The notes under the pieces: generated by a model | Told to the model about the DNA's origin: nothing | The model's database searches: none | The model's input: the letters and a program-made list of their open reading frames with translations, nothing else | Made by a program: the position numbers and the translations under genes | Shown here: piece by piece, positions 8,795 to 15,873 of the stretch | Numbering within the stretch: the stretch's first letter is position 1 | How the letters are laid out: each line of letters opens with the position of its first letter | Assembly (NCBI GenBank): GCA_028818755.1 | Contig: JAPPNF010000025.1 | Span: 37,568-101,567 of the forward strand | DNA: 64,000 nt | Reading direction: 5' to 3' | Source: Deltaproteobacteria bacterium | GTDB lineage: Bacteria > Desulfobacterota > Binatia > UBA9968 > JAJDTQ01

Positions 8795-9324
8795 GCGCCC
8801 ACCCTCTCCACGGGAGTCGCCCGCGGCGCCGGCTCGTCCGGCTCGGGCCCCCGCACTTCCCCGCCCAGCCGGGTCGCCGCGGCCTCCACGGCGTCGTAGA
8901 TCTTCGCGTAACCGGTGCAGCGGCAGAGGTTGCCCGCCAGCGCGGCCCGGATCTCCTCGCGCGTCGGCGCCGGGTTGTGATCGAGCAGCGCCACCGAACT
9001 GCACAGGATCCCAGGCGTGCAGAAGCCGCACTGCGCGGCGCCGTTGAGGTCGAATTCGTCCTGAACCGGGTGCGGCTCGGTCCCTTCGGCAAGCCCCTCG
9101 ACGGTGCGCACCTCGCGCCCCTCCGCCTCCCGGACTGGCGTGATGCACGACAGGATGGCCCGGCCGTCCACGATCACAGTACAGGCGCCGCAGTCCCCCT
9201 TGTCGCAACCCTGCTTGGACCCGGTCAGACCCAGTCCATAGCGCAGCGTCTCCAGCAGGGTGTAGTGCGCGGGCACCCCGCAAACGCGCTCGTCTCCGTT
9301 CACCCGCAGGCGGACAACTTCCAT
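8791..9324 (-). CDS. Molybdenum hydroxylase [2Fe-2S] small subunit
   Basis: This is the iron-sulfur subunit (177 aa) of the xanthine dehydrogenase/4-hydroxybenzoyl-CoA reductase family. It relays electrons from the Mo site to the FAD subunit. The N-terminal plant-ferredoxin cluster motif is GCDKGDCGACTVIVDG. The C-terminal helical cluster motifs are QCGFCTPG and GNLCRCTGY. It starts at ATG 9324 behind a near-perfect AAGGAGGT Shine-Dalgarno. The 17 in-frame codons upstream are dropped for that reason. It heads a four-gene minus-strand operon (small, large plus DUF1460, FAD, membrane protein), with the next start overlapping its stop. The ~24-residue Pro/Glu-rich tail after the domain is longer than usual. 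Confidence 0.92.
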   Translation of the reverse strand: MEVVRLRVNGDERVCGVPAHYTLLETLRYGLGLTGSKQGCDKGDCGACTVIVDGRAILSCITPVREAEGREVRTVEGLAEGTEPHPVQDEFDLNGAAQCGFCTPGILCSSVALLDHNPAPTREEIRAALAGNLCRCTGYAKIYDAVEAAATRLGGEVRGPEPDEPAPRATPVERVGA

Positions 9325-9342
9325 CGGGGACCTCCTTCGGCC

Positions 9343-9348
9343 TATAAT
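9343..9348 (+). promoter_or_regulatory. Possible -10 box for the bacilliredoxin gene
   Basis: A perfect TATAAT lies in the divergent intergenic region, 57 nt before the bacilliredoxin ATG. A weak -35 candidate (TTCCAT, 9319-9324) sits 18 nt upstream and overlaps the start codon of the divergent ferredoxin-like gene. The -35 match is poor, so this is a candidate only. Confidence 0.35.
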
Positions 9349-9404
9349 ATCGGTTACAAGCGCCCGTACAGCCAACGAGCCCAGTGACAGGACCCAGTAC
9401 GAAA

Positions 9405-9821
9405 ATGCCCTACCCAGAGATGATGGTCGCCCCGATGCGGCACGAACTGGTTCAGATCGGTTTCCAGGAACTCCGCAGCGCGGAGCAGGTCAACCAGGCG
9501 ATGGACGCCATGGAAGGCACCGTGCTCGTGGCGGTCAATTCCGTGTGTGGCTGCGCCGCCGGGATCTTTCGCCCGGCAGTGATGCTGGCCCTCCAGGGAG
9601 ACAAGCAGCCGGACCACAAGGTCACGGTCTTCGCCGGACAGGATCTGGATGCCACCGCGGAAGCCCGCAAGCAGCTCATCGGCTACCCGCCGTCCTCCCC
9701 CTCGATCGCGCTGCTGAAGGACGGAGACGTCGTGTTCATGCTCGAGCGCTTCCAGATCGAGGGACGGTCAGCCCCCGCGATCGCCGACGACCTGCAGGCC
9801 GCCTTCGCCGAGCACTGCTAG
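9405..9821 (+). CDS. Bacilliredoxin (BrxA/BrxB family)
   Basis: This 138-residue thioredoxin-fold protein has the family's CGC motif (NSVCGCAAG, Cys48 and Cys50), typical of YphP/YqiW. In Firmicutes these enzymes remove bacillithiol from mixed disulfides and also act as weak isomerases. Whether this organism makes bacillithiol cannot be seen here. The N-terminus MPYPEMMVAPMRHEL aligns with the usual family start, so ATG 9405 is preferred over GTG 9384. It is a single gene, divergent from the molybdenum-hydroxylase operon and convergent with DoxX (3 nt between stops). With MsrA and the OsmC-family gene, it adds to a local set of thiol-redox genes. Confidence 0.9.
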   Translation: MPYPEMMVAPMRHELVQIGFQELRSAEQVNQAMDAMEGTVLVAVNSVCGCAAGIFRPAVMLALQGDKQPDHKVTVFAGQDLDATAEARKQLIGYPPSSPSIALLKDGDVVFMLERFQIEGRSAPAIADDLQAAFAEHC

Positions 9822-9824
9822 CCG

Positions 9825-10229
9825 CTAGTCTCCTTCGCTGCGGCTCGCGAGCCAACCGTCCATGGAGTACCGGCCGCCGCCGTGCGTGAAGAAGAACAGC
9901 CACGTGAAGCAGTAGAAGGCGGCAAGCTCGCCGCGGTTCATGATCGGCCAGAAGCCCATCGGCACGTGCACCATGAAGTACGCGACCGCCATCTGACCGG
10001 AGGCGATGAAGGCCACCGGCCTCGTGAACAGGCCCAGCATCAGCAGCAGGCCGCCGAAGAACTCGATGACCCCGGCGGCTCCGCGGAGGCTCATCAGGCT
10101 CTCCACGGGTTCCGAGCCCAGCACCCCGAACAGCTTCTGGGCTCCGTGCTGCGCGAAGAGGAAGCCGGCTACCACGCGCAGCGCGTTGTAAGCGAACTCC
10201 TTGAGTCCCGCATGCTCCGTCTTGAACAT
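9825..10229 (-). CDS. DoxX-family membrane protein
   Basis: This 134-residue integral membrane protein has four predicted hydrophobic helices. It has the DoxX signature near the first helix (ALRVVAGFLFAQHGAQKLFG) and in the second (GVIEFFGGLLLMLGLFTRP). Relatives include the small subunit of archaeal thiosulfate:quinone oxidoreductase and many uncharacterised bacterial DoxX proteins linked to redox stress. A good SD (AGGAGG) lies ~9 nt before ATG 10229. It stands alone on the minus strand, downstream of the msrA-channel-DUF1707 operon with a 134-bp gap, so it could be read from the same transcript. Confidence 0.88.
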   Translation of the reverse strand: MFKTEHAGLKEFAYNALRVVAGFLFAQHGAQKLFGVLGSEPVESLMSLRGAAGVIEFFGGLLLMLGLFTRPVAFIASGQMAVAYFMVHVPMGFWPIMNRGELAAFYCFTWLFFFTHGGGRYSMDGWLASRSEGD

Positions 10230-10363
10230 TGACTGATCGCCTCCTGGTGGCGGTGGGTCGTAGGTACGGACAGCGAACGCGGACAGCGTAACCGCGCGAG
10301 GCTCCGGGTGAAAGATCCCGGAAGCACGGGGAGTGCACCGCCGGGGCGCAGCGCGTGCCCGTG

Positions 10364-11104
10364 CTACTGCCCGGAATCCAGGCGTGCGCGATCCCGCCGC
10401 CGGAGGCGCCGCCGTTCCCGCTTCTCCCTGCGCCGCCTGCGCCGGGCCTCACGTCCGCTCTCACCCGGGTACCGATACTCGATGTCGACCGAGCTGAGCA
10501 CCGCGAAGCCGTCGATCCGTACCACCGGCATGTCCCCCGTCGCCAGCAGCGACCGCATCTCCTGGTGTTCAAAGCTGCCCAGAATCGCCGAACCCGAGCA
10601 CTCGACGTGCAGGCCCGGAGGCACGATGACCTCCACCGACCCCATTACCGCGGTCACCGTGAAGACCGTCTCGCCGGGACCCAGGAGGGCTTCCCGCAGA
10701 TCGAGTTCCATCGACCCCATGACCGCAACCAGGGTGTTGCGCCGGGCGGGTATCCAGGCCCCGCTGCGGTTGGTCTCGCCAAAGATGGCCACGGCGCGAT
10801 CGGCGGGCCGGATTCGCCCCGCCGGCAGATCCGCCGCAATCCGGGGGAGCGTCGCGAGTTCGTCCCCCCGAGCCGCCTGCGAGCCGCGCCCGCCCGCTCG
10901 CAGTCCCTCGATCGCCGTCCCCAGTTCGGGGATGGTGCCCGCCTTCTGCGCCAGGGTCACGCGCCGCTCGAATTCCTCGATGGACACGATATCCTGCGCG
11001 AAGCTCTCGCTGAGGATGTCGATCACCTTCTCCCGGGCTTCGTCCACCGAAATGGGCCGCTCCGTTCCCGCCACCGGCCCGCCCGGCGACTCCGGCTTCT
11101 TCAT
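10364..11104 (-). CDS. DUF1707/LiaF-like C-terminal domain protein
   Basis: This 246-residue soluble protein has no signal peptide. Residues ~18-70 form a DUF1707/SHOCT-like helical domain (VIDILSESFAQDIVSIEEFERRV). After a linker, residues ~105-215 form a beta-rich LiaF/DUF2154-type domain (VAIFGETNRSGAW, LVAVMGSMELDLREA, VTAVMGSVEVIVPPG, CSGSAILGSFEHQ). The tail is extremely basic (REARRRRRREKRERRRLRRR) and may bind nucleic acid or the membrane surface. Its ATG overlaps the channel gene's stop as ATGA, so the two are translationally coupled. LiaF-type domains take part in envelope-stress sensing in Gram-positives; a similar role here is only a guess. Confidence 0.75.
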   Translation of the reverse strand: MKKPESPGGPVAGTERPISVDEAREKVIDILSESFAQDIVSIEEFERRVTLAQKAGTIPELGTAIEGLRAGGRGSQAARGDELATLPRIAADLPAGRIRPADRAVAIFGETNRSGAWIPARRNTLVAVMGSMELDLREALLGPGETVFTVTAVMGSVEVIVPPGLHVECSGSAILGSFEHQEMRSLLATGDMPVVRIDGFAVLSSVDIEYRYPGESGREARRRRRREKRERRRLRRRDRARLDSGQ

Positions 11105-11973
11105 TCCGTCCCCACGTCCACTACCGTCCCTCCGCATCCCTTGCAGAACTGCGCGTCGTAGTCGTGTCCGCCGCTGTGGCAGTCCGAGCACACCCGGTCC
11201 CGCACCCTCGGCGACCCCTGCATCTTCCTGGCCATATGCGCCGCCTGCGCCATTTCCACGCTTACGATCCCCGTGGGCACGGCGATCAACCCATACCCCA
11301 TCAGCATGATGATCGCCGCCAGGAACTTCCCCACGGCCGTCACCGGCGTAATGTCGCCGAACCCCACGGTGGTGAGCGTGACCACGGCCCAGTACACCGA
11401 CTGGGGGATCGACGTGAAGCCGGCGGTCGATCCCTCTATCAGATACATGAACGAGCCCAGGATCACAACCAGGGTAAGCACCGAGATCAGGAAGACGATG
11501 ATCCGGTAGCGGCTTGCCGCCAGCGCCCGCCCCAGTGTCCTGGCTTCGCCCATGTAGCGCACCAGCTTGAGCACCCGGAACACCCGCAGCACCCGCAGCA
11601 CCCGGATGATGAGCAGGAAGCCCCCGTCCAGCAGGAGCAGGCTGAGGTAGGTCGGGATGATCGCGAGCAGATCGATGATGCCAAAGAAACTCAGCGCGTA
11701 CCGCCGCTTCGACCGCACGGCGGCCAGTCTCGCCGCGTATTCGATCGTGAAGAGGATCGTGAAAACCCACTCCAGGACGCGCAGCAGGAAACCATGCTCC
11801 TCCACGACCGTTTCCACCGAATCCAGCATGACCACGACGACGCTGGACAGGATCGTGAGGATCAGCACGACGTCGAACGCCGTCGCCGCCCCGTTCTGGT
11901 CCGATTCGAAGAGGACGTCGTAGAGCCGCCCCCGCCACGGCGGACCGTTGATGGGGCGGTTGCTCTGACTCAT
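11101..11973 (-). CDS. Voltage-gated potassium-channel-like ion transporter with C-terminal zinc ribbon
   Basis: This 290-residue six-helix cation channel sits in the inner membrane. The S4-type voltage sensor has Arg every third position ([16 protein letters not shown], ~123-138). The pore helix and selectivity filter read TLTTVGFGD, the canonical K+ filter with VGFGD. After S6 the protein ends in two CxxC pairs ([15 protein letters not shown]), a zinc-ribbon-like module that most bacterial Kv channels lack. Start and stop overlap neighbours as ATGA on both sides: msrA upstream and the DUF1707 gene downstream. The physical coupling to MsrA suggests a redox link, possibly oxidation-sensitive gating through the Cys cluster, which is inference. 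Confidence 0.9.
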   Translation of the reverse strand: MSQSNRPINGPPWRGRLYDVLFESDQNGAATAFDVVLILTILSSVVVVMLDSVETVVEEHGFLLRVLEWVFTILFTIEYAARLAAVRSKRRYALSFFGIIDLLAIIPTYLSLLLLDGGFLLIIRVLRVLRVFRVLKLVRYMGEARTLGRALAASRYRIIVFLISVLTLVVILGSFMYLIEGSTAGFTSIPQSVYWAVVTLTTVGFGDITPVTAVGKFLAAIIMLMGYGLIAVPTGIVSVEMAQAAHMARKMQGSPRVRDRVCSDCHSGGHDYDAQFCKGCGGTVVDVGTE

Positions 11974-12635
11974 CCGCGGTCGGGATCCGGCTCGGGGATG
12001 CCGCTCGGACAGGAGATGCCGGTGCCTCCGAGGCCGCAGTATCCGCCCGGGTTCTTCGCCAGGTACTGCTGGTGGTACTCCTCGGCGTAGTAGAACTCGG
12101 GAGCATCCGCGATCTCGGTCGTGATCGCACCGAATCCCGCGCCGGAAAGCTCGGCCTGGAAGAGGTCCCGGGACGCCTCGGCCTGGTGGCGCTGATGATC
12201 ACCCACCGTGTACACCGCCGAACGGTACTGTGTGCCCACGTCCGCGCCCTGCCGCATGCCCTGTGTCGGGTCATGGCCCTCCCAGAACGCCGCCAGTAGC
12301 GTGCGGTAGTCGACCGCATCCGGATCGAAGACGACGAGCACCGCCTCCGCATGCCCGGTGCCGCCCGTGCACACCTCCCGGTAGGTCGGGTTCGGCGTCA
12401 GTCCGCCCTGATAGCCGACCGCTGTCGAATACACGCCACGCAGCTCCCAGAACTGCCGCTCCGCTCCCCAGAAGCAGCCCATCGCGAAGTACGCCTGCTG
12501 GAATCCCGATGGGAACGGCGGCTTGATCCGGTTGCCGTTCACATGGTGCACTTCGGGTACGGACAACGGTTCGTCGCGACCCGCAAGCGCGTCGCCCGGA
12601 GCCGGCATGCGAGCTTTCCGAGAACCTATAAACAT
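11970..12635 (-). CDS. msrA: Peptide-methionine (S)-S-oxide reductase MsrA
   Basis: MsrA reduces methionine-S-sulfoxide in proteins and free Met, using thioredoxin. The catalytic Cys54 lies in [10 protein letters not shown]. Other family motifs are [34 protein letters not shown] and GTQYRSA. The C-terminal resolving region is [15 protein letters not shown]. The N-terminal extension ([14 protein letters not shown]) resembles the longer enterobacterial form. I chose ATG 12635; ATG 12608 is possible. No signal peptide is seen, so the protein is likely cytosolic. It is the first gene of a three-gene minus-strand operon with ATGA overlaps and is divergent from the ammonia-lyase gene, 37 bp apart. 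Confidence 0.93.
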   Translation of the reverse strand: MFIGSRKARMPAPGDALAGRDEPLSVPEVHHVNGNRIKPPFPSGFQQAYFAMGCFWGAERQFWELRGVYSTAVGYQGGLTPNPTYREVCTGGTGHAEAVLVVFDPDAVDYRTLLAAFWEGHDPTQGMRQGADVGTQYRSAVYTVGDHQRHQAEASRDLFQAELSGAGFGAITTEIADAPEFYYAEEYHQQYLAKNPGGYCGLGGTGISCPSGIPEPDPDRG

Positions 12636-12672
12636 TTGACGGAAATCCATTGCCCAAACAAGGTAATAGGTT

Positions 12673-13845
12673 GTGAACTGGACGCTCAATCCCGACGCGG
12701 CCCCGCCCATGCCCTACCCGGCCGCGCTACAAAGGATCATCGGCGGCGACGCCCATCGCGAGGCCCGCGCCGAGATCTCGGCCTGGCCGGGGTATGCCCC
12801 TACCCCCCTTCGAAACGCGCGGGCGCTGGCGTCAAGTCTCGGAGTCGAGTCCGTGTGGGTGAAGGATGAGAGCGGCCGTTTCGGCCTGGGCAGCTTCAAG
12901 GCGCTGGGCGGGGCGTACGGAATCCGGCGGGTGATGGAGGCTCGAGCGAGGCGCGCGGCTTCCTCCGCCGGGAACCGTGGCGAGGGCCGTCCGGCCACCC
13001 AGACCGTCACCTGCGCTTCCGACGGGAACCACGGGCGCGCCGTCGCGTGGGGCGCGCGCATGTTCGGTTGCGACGCCGTCGTGTACCTGCCCGTGCACGT
13101 TACGGAGGTCCGCGCCGGCGCGATCCGGTCGTTCGGCGCCCGGGTCGTCCGGGTGGACGGCGAGTACGACGACGCGGTCGCCCAGGCGGCACGCGACGCC
13201 GCGCGGAACGGGTGGACCGTGATCTCGGACACCTCGTATCCGGGGTATATGGAGATTCCGCGTCATGTCATGGTGGGATATACGATCATGGCTAATGAGG
13301 CATTGGATGCATTACTGCCCATGGCGGATATGCATCGGAATATGTTTGGTCATCCCACCCATGTCTTCATCCAGGGTGGGGTCGGCGGGTTGGCGGCCGC
13401 GGCGATCGGGCACGCATGGGAGCGTCTGGGCGCGGATCGTCCCGTGGCGGTGATCGTCGAGCCGGACGCCGCCGACGGCCTCCTTCAGAGTGCGCTCGCG
13501 GGGAAGCCGAGCGCGAGCCGCGGCGACCTGCACACGATCATGGCGGGGCTGAGCTGCCGGGAGATCTCGCCGCTCGCGTGGGAGATCGTCGGCAAGGGGG
13601 CCCACGCGTTCATGACCGTGCCGGAAGACGGAATCGCGCCGCTCATGCGCGCCGCCGCACGGGGCGAACTGGGGGAGCCGTTCGAGGGCGGGGAGTCGGG
13701 GGTGGCGGGGCTGCTGGGCCTGATCGAGGTCGCGCGGGATGAGGAGCGGCGCCGGGCGATCGGGCTCGATGAGGGCTCGCGCGTTCTCGTGTTTAACACC
13801 GAGGGCGCGACCGACCCGGAACTGTACGCGCGGATCGTGGATTGA
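12673..13845 (+). CDS. dpaL: Diaminopropionate ammonia-lyase
   Basis: This PLP fold-type II enzyme (390 aa) converts 2,3-diaminopropionate to pyruvate plus two ammonia. PLP is bound by Lys76 in [13 protein letters not shown], the DpaL/YgeX-type motif. [16 protein letters not shown] and the glycine loop [12 protein letters not shown] complete the cofactor site. The segment [22 protein letters not shown] is strongly DpaL-like. The start is GTG 12673 (MNWTLNP), with a weak AGG upstream and little room beside divergent msrA. The OsmC-family gene follows 155 bp downstream on the same strand. It likely acts in the cytosol in non-protein amino acid catabolism. Confidence 0.88.
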   Translation: MNWTLNPDAAPPMPYPAALQRIIGGDAHREARAEISAWPGYAPTPLRNARALASSLGVESVWVKDESGRFGLGSFKALGGAYGIRRVMEARARRAASSAGNRGEGRPATQTVTCASDGNHGRAVAWGARMFGCDAVVYLPVHVTEVRAGAIRSFGARVVRVDGEYDDAVAQAARDAARNGWTVISDTSYPGYMEIPRHVMVGYTIMANEALDALLPMADMHRNMFGHPTHVFIQGGVGGLAAAAIGHAWERLGADRPVAVIVEPDAADGLLQSALAGKPSASRGDLHTIMAGLSCREISPLAWEIVGKGAHAFMTVPEDGIAPLMRAAARGELGEPFEGGESGVAGLLGLIEVARDEERRRAIGLDEGSRVLVFNTEGATDPELYARIVD

Positions 13846-14000
13846 GGGCGGGCTGGGATGGGGTGGCGGGACGTGACGGGCGCCGGGCAGCTGGCGACGC
13901 GCCCGGGTTTCCCCGGCCAAGCGGCCCGGATACCTTTCCGACCGTTCGCCCGACAACTCGCAGAGGGGGCGACGCCCATCGTCAGGACGAGGTGTCCACC

Positions 14001-14468
14001 ATGAAACAACAACCCTTCTATACCGCACGCGCCAGCGTCGCCAAGGTGGACGGCATCCATCGGCGCGCGACCCTGGAAGACGGCACCGAGGTCGACTTCG
14101 GCGTTCACGGGCCGATCAAGGCCCACTACCGCCTCAATGAGGAGCCCGACCGTCCCCTGCCGGTCGATTATCTCGTCGCGGCGGCGGCCGGCTGACTGCT
14201 CGGGACGCTCAACGGCGCACTGGAGGTGCGCGGGATCCCGATGGCCAACGACGCGATCAGCGTGCGGGCCGAAGGCGTCAACGAAGTGGTGGACAGGATG
14301 GTGGTGCTCACCAAGATCCATGCACACTACACGATCCGGCTGCCCGCGGGCGCCGCGCGCGACAAGGTGGACCGCGCGCTGGACACGCATGTTGCGAAGT
14401 GCCCGACGGCTCGCAGTCTGGAGGCCGCGGTCGAGGTGAGCTGGTCGGCGGATGTAACGGAGGCGTAG
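14001..14468 (+). CDS. OsmC-family peroxidase, candidate selenoprotein (TGA at the catalytic Cys)
   Basis: This is a 155-residue OsmC/Ohr-superfamily protein if TGA 14193-14195 is read through. The part before TGA (KAHYRLNEEPDRPLPVDYL, AAAAG) and the part after (LLGTLNGALEVRGI, then HVAKCPTARSLEAAVEVSW) are in the same frame. Together they give a complete family fold of normal length. The TGA falls exactly at residue 65, the peroxidatic Cys position, and the second active-site Cys is kept at 134. A hairpin suited to a bacterial SECIS lies directly downstream. OsmC-like selenoproteins are known from metagenomic surveys. The alternative is a nonsense mutation. The start is ATG 14001 with GAGG upstream. 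The gene likely reduces organic hydroperoxides. Confidence 0.75.
14201..14240 (+). promoter_or_regulatory. Candidate bacterial SECIS element
   Basis: Downstream of the in-frame TGA, GCGCAC (14215-14220) and GTGCGC (14226-14231) form a perfect 6-bp stem with a TGGAG loop. An outer CGGGA (14201-14205) pairs with TCCCG (14236-14240). The apical loop starts 25 nt after the TGA and has G at its second position. Both fit the published bSECIS rules (loop 16-37 nt from UGA, G among the first two loop bases). Confidence 0.65.
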
Positions 14469-14472
14469 GCGG
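14439..14472. repeat. 34-bp direct repeat, copy 1 (3' end of the OsmC-family gene)
   Basis: This segment covers the last codons and stop of the OsmC-family gene. It recurs at 15839-15872 with two mismatches, exactly 1,400 bp away, flanking the beta-propeller lipoprotein gene between them. Confidence 0.85.
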
Positions 14473-14482
14473 CGAACGCCCT

Positions 14483-14498
14483 GGTGCGTTGTCGCACC
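14483..14498. terminator. Hairpin between convergent genes
   Basis: GGTGCG-TTGT-CGCACC forms a perfect 6-bp stem with a 4-nt loop in the 51-bp gap between the OsmC-family stop and the convergent lipoprotein stop. There is no T tract. It could end transcription from both sides. Confidence 0.5.
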
Positions 14499-14519
14499 CG
14501 CGAACCGGGACCCGCCGGA

Positions 14520-15740
14520 TCAGGTGCCCGGCGCGAACCGAACCCGGGCCACCCGCTGCACGCCGAGCGAGTCCGTGGTGACACCGTAGAGCATCGAATC
14601 CGTGGCCCAGGGGGTCGGGTATTTCTGGATACGGCGGGGCCACCGGTAGCGGGCGACGAGTTCCGTACCGGCCCAGACATCGGCCTCGCGGGTTTCGTCC
14701 CCGTCGGCGGCTGACTTTTCGACCCACAGCCGACCGGCGGCGTCGAAGAACATGCCTTCGAGCGGCGGCTTGCGGTCCGGAATCCCGAACGGATGATCGT
14801 CGAGGTCGGAGTTGTCGAGATCGCGCTGGATTCTGGACTCCGCGGTAGTCCGTTCGTCCGGGCTCAACACCGGCCCCTCGAACGACGGACCCTCGACCAG
14901 CGAAGCGGTCCCGTCCGGATGGTGATAGTTGATCGAGTATGCCGACGTAATGGCCTCCGCCCAGGCGCCCCCATCGGCGTGCGCGTGGATCCAGGTCGGG
15001 CCAAACCAATGGTGGAGGTAGCTGATGCCGCGGATACTGCGACCCTCCAATTCGCGCTCGAATTCGGTCGTGGCCTGACCCGTGTACTGGCGCTCTCCGT
15101 CGCCGAGGAGGACGGTGTCCACCGCGCCGTCGGGGTTCACAAGGAGGCGGGCAGTGAGGCCGCGGAACCGCGCGGTCAGGTTCGTGGCGTCCCGACTCGT
15201 CACCGGCCCGACATTGACCAGGTTGCCGTCCGCGTCGAAGGTGAAGGGATCGCGCGAGCCGATGCCCGGTTGGAGGGTTCTCATGCCTCTCAGGTATTCG
15301 GCGCTCGCCGATTCCAGCGCGAACACGCTGTAACGGGAGCCCTCGCGCACCCACAGTTCGCCGTCCGGCCCGATGGCCAGACAACAGATGTCGGAGAGTT
15401 CGCCTGGGCCCTCGCCATACCCCCCGGCTCGGAACGCGAAGCGGCCGTCGAATTCGAAGACGCGGATTTCGCTGGTCCGTGCGTCAGCTACGATTATTCG
15501 GCCCTGCGCGTCTTCGGCAATCGACGCGATCCTGGTGAACAGGTACGGGTCGTCGCCGTCCATCTCGCCGATTTCGAGATCGATCGAGCCCTCGAAGGTG
15601 GGGACTTCGGGAAAGACGCGGGCGGGTTGTTCGTCCTCGGCGCAGCCGAGAGCCAGAAGGGCCAGTGCGGCGACGGCGGGTGCCGCCACGGTTGAACGAT
15701 GGGCGGCCCGCGGCCGATCGAATGCCGCTAGTGTGTCCAC
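14520..15740 (-). CDS. Six-bladed beta-propeller lipoprotein
   Basis: This secreted lipoprotein of ~406 residues has an N-terminal lipobox (ALLALGC, Cys33). A six-bladed propeller of the NHL/6-bladed type follows, common in Bacteroidota and Gemmatimonadota. Repeated blade motifs include IASIAEDAQGRIIVADA, AGGYGEGPGELSDICC, IGPDGELWVREG and FFDAAGRLWVEK. The phrase GEGPGEL is shared with two paralogues in this window (at 22130 and 55938). I start at GTG 15740, with GGGAG ~10 nt upstream; the longer TTG start would give an unusually long n-region. The gene is flanked by 34-bp direct repeats that copy the OsmC-family tail. Function unknown; such proteins are presumed ligand or sensor components of the envelope. 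Confidence 0.75.
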   Translation of the reverse strand: MDTLAAFDRPRAAHRSTVAAPAVAALALLALGCAEDEQPARVFPEVPTFEGSIDLEIGEMDGDDPYLFTRIASIAEDAQGRIIVADARTSEIRVFEFDGRFAFRAGGYGEGPGELSDICCLAIGPDGELWVREGSRYSVFALESASAEYLRGMRTLQPGIGSRDPFTFDADGNLVNVGPVTSRDATNLTARFRGLTARLLVNPDGAVDTVLLGDGERQYTGQATTEFERELEGRSIRGISYLHHWFGPTWIHAHADGGAWAEAITSAYSINYHHPDGTASLVEGPSFEGPVLSPDERTTAESRIQRDLDNSDLDDHPFGIPDRKPPLEGMFFDAAGRLWVEKSAADGDETREADVWAGTELVARYRWPRRIQKYPTPWATDSMLYGVTTDSLGVQRVARVRFAPGT

Positions 15741-15838
15741 GTGTTGTTGCTCCCAGCTTCGGTATGTGGTGATCAACCTCCCACATACACAATCGTAGCG
15801 CTTCGGGTCAGCCAGTGAAGGTACCCGGATGCCACCTC

Positions 15839-15872
15839 AGCTGGTCGGCGGACGTAACGGAGGGGTAGGCGG
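15839..15872. repeat. 34-bp direct repeat, copy 2
   Basis: This is a second copy of the OsmC-family 3' end, including its TAG. It sits just before the stop of the HEAT-like repeat gene. It differs from copy 1 at two positions, one of them synonymous (GAT/GAC), as expected for a decayed coding remnant. Confidence 0.85.
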
Positions 15873-15873
15873 G

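Noticed and set aside
6029..8899. A 956-codon plus-strand open frame opposite the molybdenum-hydroxylase genes
   Set aside because: It is antisense to well-supported family motifs on the minus strand and is Arg/His-rich without any domain; high GC keeps the frame open.
14193..14195. Plain nonsense mutation or short-gene interpretation of the OsmC TGA
   Set aside because: Not excluded, but less likely: the TGA replaces exactly the catalytic Cys, the downstream half is intact and in frame, and a suitable hairpin follows.
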